DNA of 64,000 nucleotides from Theropithecus gelada (taxonomy: Eukaryota; Chordata; Mammalia; Primates; Cercopithecidae), in contig NC_037673.1 of assembly GCF_003255815.1 (NCBI RefSeq), positions 86,847,856 to 86,911,855 on the forward strand. Direction: 5' to 3'. Positions 10,217 to 20,942 of this stretch are shown piece by piece (the stretch's first letter is position 1; each line of letters opens with the position of its first letter). The notes under the pieces were generated by a model. The model made no database searches. It had not been told where the DNA came from and saw nothing but the letters and a program-made list of their open reading frames with translations. Position numbers and translations under genes: made by a program.

Positions 10217-11768
10217 GTCTCTCCTTATCTTTTCATTTCTTAAAAGAAAAACAAAAACACTTGGACCAGATTTTGAATGTTTTCTCTTGTTGCTTTCATA
10301 ACTTCCCCCTTTCAGATTTTTTGTCTAAATATCTACTTCTTAGACAGCTTGAAATGCTGTACTGTAGACATTATCTTGGGCTTCTCAGCTTTCTTCACTG
10401 GGCCCTTATTGTATTTTGTATTATATTTAAACTATTTGTCTTTACCACCAAGGCTCTTTCCTACTGCTCCCCAGCCTACGTCTCATATGCCATCTCCGCC
10501 TACTCATCTGCTAACTCTTCTATATTCCTGTCAAGTACATCTTCTGTCCCCTTTGTTAGCTTGTCTCACTGTTGCCAGTGTGCACTTACATGTGCTTTTG
10601 GTGCCCAGAATAACATCCCACTACTATGTTATCTCCTTTGCTTTTTTCTAATCCCTCCACTAGATGCAGTTGGCACAACTGAGTAAAATTCCAACTAGAC
10701 TAACTTCCCATCCCCCTTTCATTGCTTCTTCAGAGCTTAAGTAGGAATCTCTTTTCATATTTGCTTTTTGGCTTTTGAGTCAAATGGCTCTTTCACCTTA
10801 ATATATTAAAGTTTGAACTCAATCTCAAGAACTCTATCAAAGACTGATAAATGATCATTGCTATCAAGGTGTATGATATTGAGGACATATGTCAAGATTA
10901 CTGCCAAGTTTGGAGTTTTTTGCATATTATATCAACATGCTCAATATTTTTATTTTTTTTAAAAAAGGAAGCCATCTCAACTGGAAGTTTTGTTGTTTGG
11001 TTGTAAAAAAAAAAAACCAAAAAAACCCCTACCAGTAGTCAGAATCTGTTTCATAAAGAAAAATATGAAATCTATGCTTACTGTATTTTAACTAGCAGCT
11101 GATAGGCTGAGTGCTATGAAACTAAGGGTTTTTTCTTCCCCTTTGGTCTTAACTCTGTATTTCAAGATTTTGTAACTCTGACTTAACTCTTTAATATTCT
11201 CACGGTGCAGCAAATTTGGCATGCAGACTGGAGAGAAGATTTGCTATTATTAGCAAAATGAGTAGTATTCGTTTTCTAGATTTGAGAGCTATTACAAACA
11301 TAATGTATATTATGTTTGTTATATTCTTCATAGTTAATAGACTTTTATATATGTTATGGATTTTGTGATGAAAATTACTATCAAATTTGGATTCTGTTCT
11401 CCTTCATTAATAGTGTAATTTGTGTTATGTGAACACCATTTAATCTGTTATATTTTGTTTCTTGATTAAAAGAAAATCACCCATAATTCTACTGTCTGTC
11501 CATTCAGAGACACCACTGTTAACATTTTGGTGTATTTTCATCTAGATGTACAACTAAAGAAAAGCATTGCCAGTTAAGCTATGACAGTGCATATTATCAT
11601 GTAGAAGATGAGTTGGTAAGGTTTATTCATCTAAGCTCAAATGGCGTCTGGTCTACAGAAAGAATTACGAATGCTAAATTTCTTTTCTGAACTATTTTAT
11701 AAATTTTGACTATGCACAACTTTGTATAATGAGGGTAAAATTTTACTTGCTATAATAAAATATTTTCT
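10217..11768. other. Unassigned non-coding stretch
   Basis: AT-rich DNA without a gene. The block at about 11470-11550 ('aatcacccataattctactg' then 'gttaacattttggtgtattt') resembles old L1 3'-UTR sequence but is too diverged to place. An open frame of 124-232 codons around 10-10.7 kb starts inside the Alu and has no protein-like features. Confidence 0.5.
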
Positions 11769-12070
11769 GGCTGAGTGTGGTAGCTCATGCCTGTAATCCC
11801 AGAACTTGAGAGGCTAAGGTGGGAGGATTGCTTGAGTCCAGTGGTTTGAGACCAGTTTGGGCAGCATAGCAAGACCCTGTCTCTACAAAAAATACAAAAA
11901 TTAGCCAGGCATGGTGGCATGCACCTGTAGTCCCAACTATTCAGGAGGCTGAGGTAGGAGGATCACTTGAGTCTGGAAGGTTGAGTCTGCAGTTAGCTGA
12001 GCTTGTGCCATTTCACTCCAGTCTAGGTGACAGAGTGAGACCTTATCTCAAAAAAAATTAAAAAAAAAAA
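11769..12070 (+). mobile_element. Alu SINE, AluJ-like
   Basis: Both arms are present. 'gcagcatagcaagaccctgt' in the left arm is the AluJ form. It ends in an A-rich tail and is followed after about 20 bases by an Alu in the opposite direction. Confidence 0.9.
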
Positions 12071-12091
12071 GTTTTTCAAACATTTGACTAT

Positions 12092-12343
12092 TTTATTTTG
12101 AGACAGCTCTGTTGTGCAGCTGGAGTGCAGTGGCACAATCTTGGCTCACTGAAACCTCTGCCTCCTGGATTCAACCTGGAATTACAGGCCTGTGTCACCA
12201 CACTCTGCTAATTTTTGTGTTTTTAGTAGAGACAGGGTTTTGCCACATTGGCCAGGCCGGTCTTGAACTCCTGGCCTCAAGTGATCTGCCTGCCTTGGCC
12301 TCTAAAAGTGCTGGGATTACAGGTGTGGGCCACCGTTCCTGGA
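12092..12343 (-). mobile_element. Alu SINE with an internal deletion
   Basis: Antisense Alu about 45 bases short: 'ctcctggattcaacctgg' runs directly into 'aattacaggcctgtg', so the segment normally reading gattctcctgcctcagcctcc is missing. Confidence 0.88.
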
Positions 12344-12504
12344 CAACATTTTGATAATTTTATATAGCATATGTAGCTTATATAGCATATCTACTTTGAA
12401 AAATTTTACTCTCCCAGGGATGAAAGGGCTGAAGAGACCCATTAAAATCATTAAGTCAACCCCCTGCCTTTAAGCAACCGGAGAACCCATTCTATTTTTG
12501 TTTT

Positions 12505-13170
12505 TATTTTCTTATTTATTTAAATTTTAACTTTCATTTTAGATTCAGGGGTACATGTGCAGGATTGTTACATGTGTATACTGTGTGATGCTGTGGTTTG
12601 GGGTATGATTGATCTGATAACCCAGGTAGTGAGCACAATACCCAATGGGTAGTTTTTCAACCCTTCCTACTCCTGCTGCAGTAGTCCCTAGTGTCTGTTG
12701 TTCTTATCTTTATGTCCATATGTATCCGGTGTTTAGCTCCCACTTGTAAGTGAGAACATGCAGTATTTGGCTTTATGTTTCTGTGTTAATTTACTTAAGA
12801 TAATGGATTCCAGCTGCACCCATGTTGCCGCAGAGGACATGATTTCGTTCTTTTTTTATGACTGCATAGTATTCCATGGTATATGTGTACCACATTTTCT
12901 TTATCCAGTCCACCATTGGTAGGCATCTAGGTTGATTCCATATCTTTGCTATTGTGAATACTGCTATAATGAATATACAAGTGCATGAGTCTTTTGGTAG
13001 AACAGTTTCTTTTCCTTTGGGTATATACCCAGTAATGGGATTGCCAGGTCGAATGGTAGTTCAATTTTTAGTTAATTGAGAAATCTCCAAACTGCTTTCC
13101 ACAGTGGCCGAACTAATTTACATTCCCACCAACAGTATATAAGCATTCCCTTTTCTCCACAGCCTGCCAA
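12505..13170 (-). mobile_element. L1 3' end (ORF2 end and 3' UTR), 5'-truncated
   Basis: 'gattcaggggtacatgtgca' is the reverse of the L1 3' UTR. Downstream come 'cccacttgtaagtgagaaca', 'gtattccatggtatatgtgt' and 'gggtatatacccagtaatgg', the C-terminal coding part of ORF2. Several substitutions interrupt the frame, so it is dead. An Alu lies just past its truncated 5' end. Confidence 0.9.
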
Positions 13171-13204
13171 CATCTGTTATTTTCTTATCTTCTTCCTTCT
13201 TTGT

Positions 13205-13492
13205 TTTTTTATTTTTGAAATGGAGTTGTGTTCTGTCACCCAGGCTGGAGTGCAGTGGCATGATCTTGGTTCACTCTAACCTCCACCTCCTGGATTCAAG
13301 CCATTCTCCTGCCTCAGCCTCCTGAGTAGCTGGGACTACAGGTCACCACACCTGGCTAATTTTCATATTTTTAGTAGAGACAGGGTTTCACCATGTTGGT
13401 CAGAGGGGTATCAAACTCTGGACCTCAGGTGATCCACCCACCTTGGCCTCCCAAAGTGCTGAGATTACAGGTGTGAGCCACCACACCTGGTC
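13205..13492 (-). mobile_element. Alu SINE
   Basis: Antisense Alu with both arms, beginning 'tttttgaaatggagttgtgt' and ending 'gtgagccaccacacctggtc'. It lies beside the truncated 5' end of the neighbouring L1. Confidence 0.9.
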
Positions 13493-13934
13493 ATTTTTGT
13501 CTTTTACAAAAAATACTTTCTTGATGCATATTGAGTTTTAGTGGTAAAGTACAACAGAAGGGAACCGGTTGCCAGTTTTTAAATATCAAACTTACATATA
13601 GCTAGCTGGAATTTCATATTCAATACCTTACCTGGACATATTGCCCTTCTAGGTATCCACATTTTCTATGTTGATGAAGGGGATCACTATTATAAATGAT
13701 TTTTTAAACCCCAAAACTTGTTATTTACTGCCACTAACTTCTCAGTACTGCTTAATGGAATATTTTTCCAACAGTTTGCCACCTAAAGTTAGTTTTATGT
13801 ACTATTAATTATTATCTTTATGTTATAATTTTAAAATTGTAAGAGAGAATTTTTGCTTCTCGCCCATCCTTAATCAGCCCAGTTTTTATGTTACTGTCTT
13901 TCCTAGTGTTAGGGACTTTTACTTGAAGAAGTAG

Positions 13935-14390
13935 CAATTGCAGCACTATTCACAATAACAAAGACATGGAATCAACCCAAATGCCCATCAATGATAGACT
14001 GGATAAAGAAAATGTGGTACAAATACACCATGGAGTACTATGCAGCCATAAAAAGGGATGAGATCATGTCCTTTACAGGGACATGGATGATGCTGGAGGC
14101 CATTATCCTTAGCAAACTAACACAGAAACAGAAAACAAAATACTGCATGTTCTCACTTGTAAGTGGGAGCCAAATTATGAGAACACATGGACACACAGAG
14201 GAGAACAACACACATTGGGCCTTTTAGAGGGTGGAAGACAGGAGAGGATCAAGAAAAACAACTAATTGATACTAAGCTTAATACTTGGGTGATAAAATAG
14301 TCTGGACGACAAACCCCCATGACATAAGTTTACCTATGTAACAAACCTGCACTTGTACCCCTAAACTTAAAATTAAAGTTTTAAAAAAGG
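13935..14390 (+). mobile_element. L1 3' end, 5'-truncated
   Basis: Starts within ORF2 at 'caattgcagcactattcaca', followed by 'atggagtactatgcagccat', encoding the familiar MEYYAAIKRDEIMSF. It ends in the 3' UTR and the A-rich tail 'taaagttttaaaaaa'. Its left flank carries GAAGAAGTAG (13925-13934), which recurs only after the next Alu (14692-14701). Confidence 0.92.
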
Positions 14391-14690
14391 CCGGGTGAGG
14401 TGGCTCGTGACTGTAATCCCAGCACTTTGGGAAGCTGAGGTGGGCAGATCACTTGAGGTCAGGAGTTTGAGACCAGCCTGAGCAACATGGTGAAACCCCG
14501 TCTCTACTTAAAATACAAAATTAGCTGGGCGTGGTGGCAGGTGCCTGTAATCTCAGTTACTTGGGAGGCTGAGGCAAGGAGAACTGCTTGAGCCTGGTGG
14601 GTGGAGGAGGTTGCAATGAGCTGAGATCGTGCCACCACATGCCACCGTGGGCGACAGAGTGAGACTCCATATCAAAAAAAAAAAAAAAAA
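14391..14690 (+). mobile_element. Alu SINE inserted at the L1 tail
   Basis: Both arms are present, with an 18-base A tail. It abuts the L1 tail directly, and the 10-bp duplication GAAGAAGTAG that starts before the L1 closes after this Alu. The right arm has 'gccaccacatgccaccgtgg' in place of the usual cactgcactccagcctggg. Confidence 0.92.
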
Positions 14691-14895
14691 GGAAGAAGTA
14701 GGTGTGATAAAGGAAGTGTTTGCCAAGGGAAAGCTGTAAGGAGGAGGGACAATTTTAGTTTGTTTGCTGAGAACTCGCTACCCTGAGAATTGTAAGTATT
14801 TTGTTTCAGGGTCAGGAAATAGGTTAGGTGACAACTAAACCTTAAAATCACACATTTAATTTATGACCTAGCAAATTTCCTTGATGATCAGCAAT

Positions 14896-15281
14896 TTTTT
14901 TTCTTTTTTTCTTTTTTTTGAGGCAGAGTCTCACTGTGTCACTCAGGCTGGAGCACAGTGGTGCGATCTTGGCTCACTGCAACTTCCACCTCCCAGGTCC
15001 AAGCGATTCTCCTGCCTCAGCCTCCCAGGCTGGACTGCAGGTGGTCTCGGCTCACCACAACCTCTGCTGCCCAGGTTGAAGAGATTCTCCTGCCTCAGCC
15101 TCCCGAGTAGCTGGGATTACAGGCGCCTGCCACCATGCCCAGCTAATTTTTTGTATTTTTAGTAGAGATGAGTTTCACCATGTTGACCAAGCTGCCCTTG
15201 AACTCCTGACCTCAAGTGACCTGCCTGTCCAGGCCTCTCCAAAGTACTGGGATTACAGATGTGAGCCACCATGCCTGGCTG
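14896..15281 (-). mobile_element. Alu SINE with an internal tandem duplication (about 386 bp)
   Basis: Antisense Alu roughly 80 bases too long. The segment from 'caggctgg' to 'cagcctccc' occurs twice, at 14944-15025 and 15026-15104. The copies differ at many positions ('gagcacagtggtgcgatctt' against 'actgcaggtggtctcgg'). Confidence 0.88.
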
Positions 15282-16034
15282 ATTGTAACATAGATTCTTG
15301 ATGCTTGAGAGGATAATATGGAAAAAAACAGAAGGTGATACTGTTAATTCTATTTATAGTAGTAACCTTTCTCATTTTCACAAGCCCGAGTGATTCTGTG
15401 TTCTCAACACTTTGCTTTTTTATTTTTGTCTGTCTCTGCAGTGATTCTTGATTTTACTTTGTAAATGTTTTTGTTGTTATATGTTTATTTGCACATAATT
15501 TAAGTTATTTAAAATTTTCTGGTCACCCCAAATGAAATAAAACGTTGGCCAGTAGTTAGGAGATAGTGGTGGCGAATAACTGCAAAGATAGTTTAGTGGA
15601 TTGCATAAAAATTACCAAAATATCATTAAGGAAGTCCCATCAGTGGAGCAGTATGGGAGTGAAGGGCAGACAATGATGTCTCCTGGTAGATGTGGGAACA
15701 GAGAGGGATGAGAAGACAGTCGTATTAGATAGTCCAGAGACACCTCAGGTGGTTAGGCTCACATTAAACAGTGAACATGAGGCAGGCATGTCTGGTAATG
15801 ACAGGAAGTCAAGAAAACTTTTCAGGGGATTGGGAAGCTTGGCTGATAACAGATGACGAGAGGAGTGGGAGGAGTGGCAAGTGGTGGTGGAGTGAAGCAG
15901 TTTTTTTCCTTTATAGGTGTATAGGACATGGATACATTGGCTAAGAAGTCCAAAATCCATGAGGTTATTTGTTGACTGGGGTATGTGTGCATGCGAGAGA
16001 GAGATCACATCATATTGTTAACAGCTGCAATAAT

Positions 16035-16225
16035 GGCCTATTTTATGGCAGTCACTGTGCTTTTCACTCATTATCCTGTTTGGTCCTTGTAAGAGTTCTA
16101 TATGAGGTAAATACTGTTATACCCATTTTATAGAGAAGAAAACAGGCTTAAGGTGATTAAGTAATGTGCCCAAACTGAAACAGCTAGTAAATGGTGGTGG
16201 TAGGATTTGAACCTTTGTTTTTGAT
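16035..16225 (-). repeat. MIR SINE
   Basis: 'acccattttatagagaagaa', 'ggtgattaagtaatgtgccc', 'cagctagtaaatggtgg' and 'ggatttgaacc' are the MIR core read in reverse. Confidence 0.7.
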
Positions 16226-16269
16226 CATTATGCTATAGTGCAAGCAAGTACTATAACACTCTTTATCAA

Positions 16270-16545
16270 TAAGATATGGCCTCTTCTGAGAAGGCTTCTG
16301 TAACCATCCTCCCCTCTCTTAGTTTGGATTATATGTTTCTCTTTTGTGTTCATAGCACCTTTTAAAATCCTATTCCTTAACAATTTTATACATAGTTTGT
16401 ACATATTATCTCTTCCATAATATTCCAAGCCTCTCAAGGGCACTTTCCTTGTCTTATCTAGTGCCCAAATGTCAAACATTTTCATATCTCCAGCTTGTAG
16501 CATAGTGCCTGTCACATATGCACTCAATAAATGTTTATTGATATG
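16270..16545 (+). repeat. LINE L2 3' end
   Basis: 'tagcatagtgcctgtcacat' followed by 'cactcaataaatgtttattg' is the typical L2 terminus; the preceding sequence fits the L2 3' UTR. Confidence 0.65.
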
Positions 16546-16823
16546 CGATAGATTGATAGTGGAATGTTATCTTTAAGAAATTTTTCATTGTATCATTGTA
16601 GACACTGATGAGTAGTTTTTCTGGATAACCACATGAAAACCACGAGACTAATGAATTAGATAATACTTAGATTCAAACTATCATTTTTATAAATGTATGC
16701 TGATTGCCACAGGGTCAGTATGGTGAAGTAAGTATCTAATTTCAGTTAAAGTAAATAAGGATTACTAGCTTAGACTAAAGTAAAGTTTTATGGTTAAAAA
16801 GCAATATTAAAAATACATATATT

Positions 16824-17128
16824 GGGCTAGCTGCAGTGGCTCATGCCTGTAATCCCAGCACTTTGGGAGGCCAAGGCGGCCAGATCACCTGAGGTCAGGA
16901 GTTTGAGACCAGCCTGACCAACATGGAGAAACTCTGTCTCTACTAAAAACACAAAATTAGCTGGGCATGGTGGCACATGCCTATAATCCCAGCTACTCAG
17001 GAGGCTGAGGCAGGAGAATCGCTTGAGCCAAGGACTCAGAGGTTGTGGTGAGCCGAGATCGTGCCATTGCACTCTAGCCTGAGCAACAAGAGCAGAACTC
17101 CGTCTCAAAAAACAAACACACAAAAAAC
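16824..17128 (+). mobile_element. Alu SINE
   Basis: Both arms are present, from 'gggctagctgcagtggctca' to the mixed tail 'aaaaaacaaacacacaaaaa'. Confidence 0.92.
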
Positions 17129-17421
17129 ATATATTATCCTTTAGCATTTTTCTGCTTATATTACACTTGATACATTATTTAAAACTGATGAACAAGGAAT
17201 CTTTCAGCTTGCTTTTAATTGGACCTAAGGAAAAGTGCAATTGTGTACCACAGCAAAAAGCAAAATACCTGAGAGGAAGCTAATTGAAATTTGTAATATT
17301 GTTAATCTGTGTTTTTAACATAGTATATAGCTTATATAGCTGACGTTTAAAGTATTCTGAACAATTTGCATCTAGATAATAGAAAGGTTTATTTCAAAGG
17401 TCTTGATTACTGAATATTTTG

Positions 17422-17486
17422 TTATATATAAATATATATTTTTTATATATATATATATATATATGCACACACACACACACTTACAC
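17422..17486. repeat. Compound microsatellite (TA)n(CA)n
   Basis: A run of TA dinucleotides at about 17443-17464 is followed by CA dinucleotides up to 17480, within a longer AT-rich stretch. It is likely to be variable in length. Confidence 0.9.
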
Positions 17487-17674
17487 GATGTCCCTCTTAG
17501 AAATTAAAATCTCTAAAAACATTTCTGTGTAGAGGCACTTCTTTATTCATAAGTTTGGTAAATTCAGTAGTCAGGTATGCAAAACCCTGGTCACTAAAAT
17601 ATATATGATGTCAAAACAATCTTATATACATTTTTTAATTTTTAAAATTATGATTATTTCAATTTTTTAATTTT

Positions 17675-17963
17675 TATTTTTTTTCCAAGATGGAGTCTTG
17701 CTCTGTTGCCTAGGCTAGAGTGCAGTGGTGTTTTCTTGGCTCACTGCGACCTCTGCCTTTTGGGTTTAGGTGATTCTCCTGCCTCAGCCTTCCGAATAGC
17801 TGGGATTACAGGCACACACTACTGCGCCTGGCTAATTTTGAATTTTTAGTAGACAGGATTTCTCCATGTTAGACAGGCTGGTCTTGAACTCCTGACCTCG
17901 TCATCTGCCCTCCTTGGTTTCCCAAAGTGCTGGGATTACAGGCGTGAACCACCATGCCTGGCC
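17675..17963 (-). mobile_element. Alu SINE
   Basis: Antisense Alu with both arms, moderately diverged ('ttttcttggctcactgcgac', 'ccttttgggtttaggtgatt'). Confidence 0.9.
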
Positions 17964-18164
17964 TAAAATTATTTTTTAAAATAATGAAATAATTAGGTAA
18001 AATCAGATCTTGGTGTGTAATTGAATATGGGTATAGAGGAAGAGTGTTAATTGAATGTTAGAGGTAAGAGGAATCAAGGGTGACACTGGTTGGCCTAGGC
18101 AACTTGCTAAATGGTGGAGTTCCTCACTGAGATGTGGAACATGGGGAAGGAGGATGATGATGAA

Positions 18165-18580
18165 TTTCAGTTTTATATTTTTTAAATTTTGAAACAATAC
18201 AAAATGTACAGAAAATTTGCAGGTACAGTACAGAAGACTTTTTTTCCTGGACCATTTGAAAGTAAGTTGCCAGTATGATGCCTCACTGCCAGTAAAGACT
18301 ATGCCTTCACAGCCATAGTACAACCATGGAAATCAAGTCATTAACGTTAGACATTACTACCATGTAATACTCAAATCCCAATCAAGTTTTGTCTGTTGTC
18401 TCAATACTCTCCTTTAGGGCAAAAGGATCCTGGTTAGAATCACCTGTTACATACAGTTTTCAGGCCTTTTTAGTCTCCCTCTGTTGGGAGCAGCAATATA
18501 ACCTTTCCTGGTCTTTAATGATCTTGACCCTTTTGAAGACCAGATATTTTGTAGATTGTACCTCTGTGTACAATTCAACC
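18165..18580 (-). repeat. Probable old L1 3'-UTR sequence
   Basis: 'cagaaaatttgcaggtacag', 'taatgatcttgacccttttg' and 'attttgtagattgtacctct' resemble a recurrent L1M 3'-UTR segment. Divergence is high and I cannot name the subfamily or be sure of the strand. Confidence 0.35.
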
Positions 18581-18716
18581 TGTTTTGTTTTTGTTTTTGT
18601 TTTTTTTTTTCCAGCCATGGTTCTGGGTGAGAATTAAGCCTTAACACCCTTAGAAATCTATATTAGTGAGTTCTCCAGAAAAAACGGGATTTATTTATTT
18701 ATTAAAAAATAACAAA

Positions 18717-19013
18717 TGCCGGGCGCGGTGGCTCAAGCCTGTAATCCCAGCACTTTGGGAGGCGGAGACGGGCGGATCACGAGGTCAGGAGATCGAGACC
18801 ATCCTGGCTAACAGGGTGAAACCCCGTCTCTACTAAAAAATACAAAAAAACTGGCCGGGCGAGGTGGCGGGCGCCTGTAGTCCCAGCTACTCGGGAGGCT
18901 GAGGTAGGAGAATGGCGTAAACCCGGGAGGCGGAGCTTGCAGTGAGCTGAGATCCCCCACTGCACTCCAGCCTGGGTGACAGAGCGAGACTCTGTCTCAA
19001 AAAAAAAAAAAAA
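18717..19013 (+). mobile_element. AluY of Old World monkey type
   Basis: Begins gccgggcgcggtggctcaa with low divergence. 'gctcaagcctgtaatccc' and the 'gagctgagatcc' right arm are features I associate with cercopithecid AluY. The A tail is followed by 'gaaaacaaat'; 'aacaaat' also precedes the element, a possible short target duplication. Confidence 0.93.
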
Positions 19014-19112
19014 GAAAACAAATAAATGGCTCATGATGTTATGGAGGCTGAGAAGTCCCATGATCTGCTGTCTGCAAACTGGAAATCCAGGAAGCTTGTG
19101 GTGTAATTTAGT

Positions 19113-19229
19113 ATTAGGTTGGTGCAAAACTAATTAGTAAAACTAATTTACTTTTAATTAAAAGTAATAGCAAAAATCGAATTTTTTTTTTTTTTTGCAC
19201 CAACCTAATTTTGCACCAACCTAATACCA
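19113..19229. mobile_element. MADE1-like mariner MITE with a duplicated right terminus
   Basis: Left terminus 'ttaggttggtgcaaaac'; the right end carries its complement 'tttgcaccaacctaa' twice in a row. The centre 'acttttaattaaaagt' is a perfect palindrome. This is the layout of MADE1, the mariner-derived MITE that gave rise to the mir-548 family. The element is flanked by TA on the left and ends at 'taata' on the right, as for mariner insertions. A run of about 16 T has expanded in the right arm, weakening the hairpin. Confidence 0.85.
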
Positions 19230-20942
19230 GTCTGAGTTCAGAACAAGTCTTAAGATTCAGGAGTGCTAAGGAGAGAAATAGATCCACATACCAGTGCGAA
19301 CAATCAGAAAGCAGATTGAAACATCCTCCATCTTTTTGTTCTCTTCAGGCCCTCAGGGGATTACATAATGCCCACCTACACTGGGGAGGCCCATCTGCTT
19401 TACTCAGTCCACCAATCCAAATGCCAATCTCTTCCAGAAACACCCTCACAGACATAACCAGATAACCTTTAGCTAGATATCTGGGCATCCTGGGGCCCGG
19501 TCAAGTTGACAGACACAGTTAACTACCATAGCATGTATTGGATGAAATAATTAAGTTTTAAAAATACATTTAGAATGGCATTAATTATATGCCATTCTTG
19601 AGAGAGTTGAGCAAATGGTCACTATGTGCTGGGGTTCAGCTGAAAAAGGCTGAATGATTCGATTTTGATAGGAACACTTCAAAAGTGATGCTGTTTTCTC
19701 CTCACTGATTCCTATCAGATAATGTACAATTTTGGTTTGTCCCATTACTAATGATCATTTGAATAAGGATGTGTCTGTCCGAATTCTCATCTACTTGGTT
19801 CCCCACCCTGACCTTAGGGAATTTGTAAGTATTTTGTATGGTAGTTTTTTGAAACTTTGCAAGTATCCCATTTCTTATCAAACTTTCTATTTGTTTGTTT
19901 ATTTATATGACCATTGATTAATATGAGCCTTAATTTATTATTTATCTTGATCTTCAAATTGTGCCCAATTTAGCTAGTAGAAATCCCTTCAAAGTGGCTT
20001 ATGACATATCTCCATCATATTTCAACGACCTTCTTTTTTTCTGGCACATGAAACAAGCTCATCTTACACTTCTCCTGTACTTCTTGTACTTAACAAGCTC
20101 ATCTTGTAATTCCCCTGCCTAGCCCTGGAATCAGCCATTTCTCCAAGTTAGCCCTGAGTCTTTGAAGGAGCACTAGGTATACACCTTGCTTTGAGAGTGT
20201 GGTACTTTCAGGCTGTCCCCAGTGGAGAGGGCTATCATATATATATATATGTGTACATACGGATGTATAGACACACAGTTGAAAATTGCATCTATATTTC
20301 TGTCTGTCTCTCTCCCTGTCTCTATCTCTATCTGTAAAACCATGAGTGTATAGTGATACCATAAATTCTAATCTGACACCTCAGGGTTTCTTCTAATTTC
20401 TCCCTTTCCATATAGGTAACCTTTTTGACACTGAGAAAGCAGGCTTCCACTGGCCTTGTCATATTGACTTATTTGATCAATCCCCCCTGCATGTGATCAA
20501 TCTCCTGTTTCCACTGTCATCCTCCCTTGAATGTGGATGCCCTCTTTCCCTATCTAGGCTCTGCCACCCTGTTTCAGACTGCCCCTCTAGTGGATGTATC
20601 CTCACCCTATGCAGGCTGGACCTCTCCATGGCGGACTGGCCTTTGTTTGGTGCCTTCTGAACCCTGTATCAGGTGGGCTTTGCTTACACACTGCTCCCAC
20701 TCCCCCTTTTCCTGTGCCCCAGTGTTGTAGGAAAAATATTGGTTCTTGTCACGTAACCAGGAAAGATTAGGCTCACAGACACACAGAAGGATGAGGAATG
20801 GAATTCACTGGGTCCTGCCAACAGGCTCTCCACCTCACTGATTGAATCCCAGGCTACCACCCAGGAACAGGAGAGACCAGACTCCTTGTCCTAAGGATCC
20901 ACTCCATCCTCCCAGTGCATAGGCCAGTCAGAGAGTCTCTGG
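19230..20942. other. Unassigned stretch with short microsatellites
   Basis: No gene is seen. An AT repeat followed by alternating sequence lies at 20235-20255, and CT-rich repeats at about 20298-20335. The segment 20440-20940 has an ERV-like look (pyrimidine-rich, few poly-A tracts) and continues past the solo LTR at 21714-21810. I suspect an older LTR element that the HERV-W LTR entered, but cannot name it. Confidence 0.4.

Noticed and set aside
9936..10686. Frames up to 232 codons starting in an Alu
   Set aside because: The first part is translated antisense Alu (motifs such as SPALASRAAGITG); the rest has no similarity I can name. Possible exonisation only.
13991..14227. MEYYAAIKRDEIMSF-type frames here and at 42046-42291
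   Set aside because: These are L1 ORF2 C-terminal remnants in 5'-truncated copies, not host genes.
20298..20335. CT-rich tract as a regulatory GAGA-type element
   Set aside because: It is better explained as a degenerate microsatellite.
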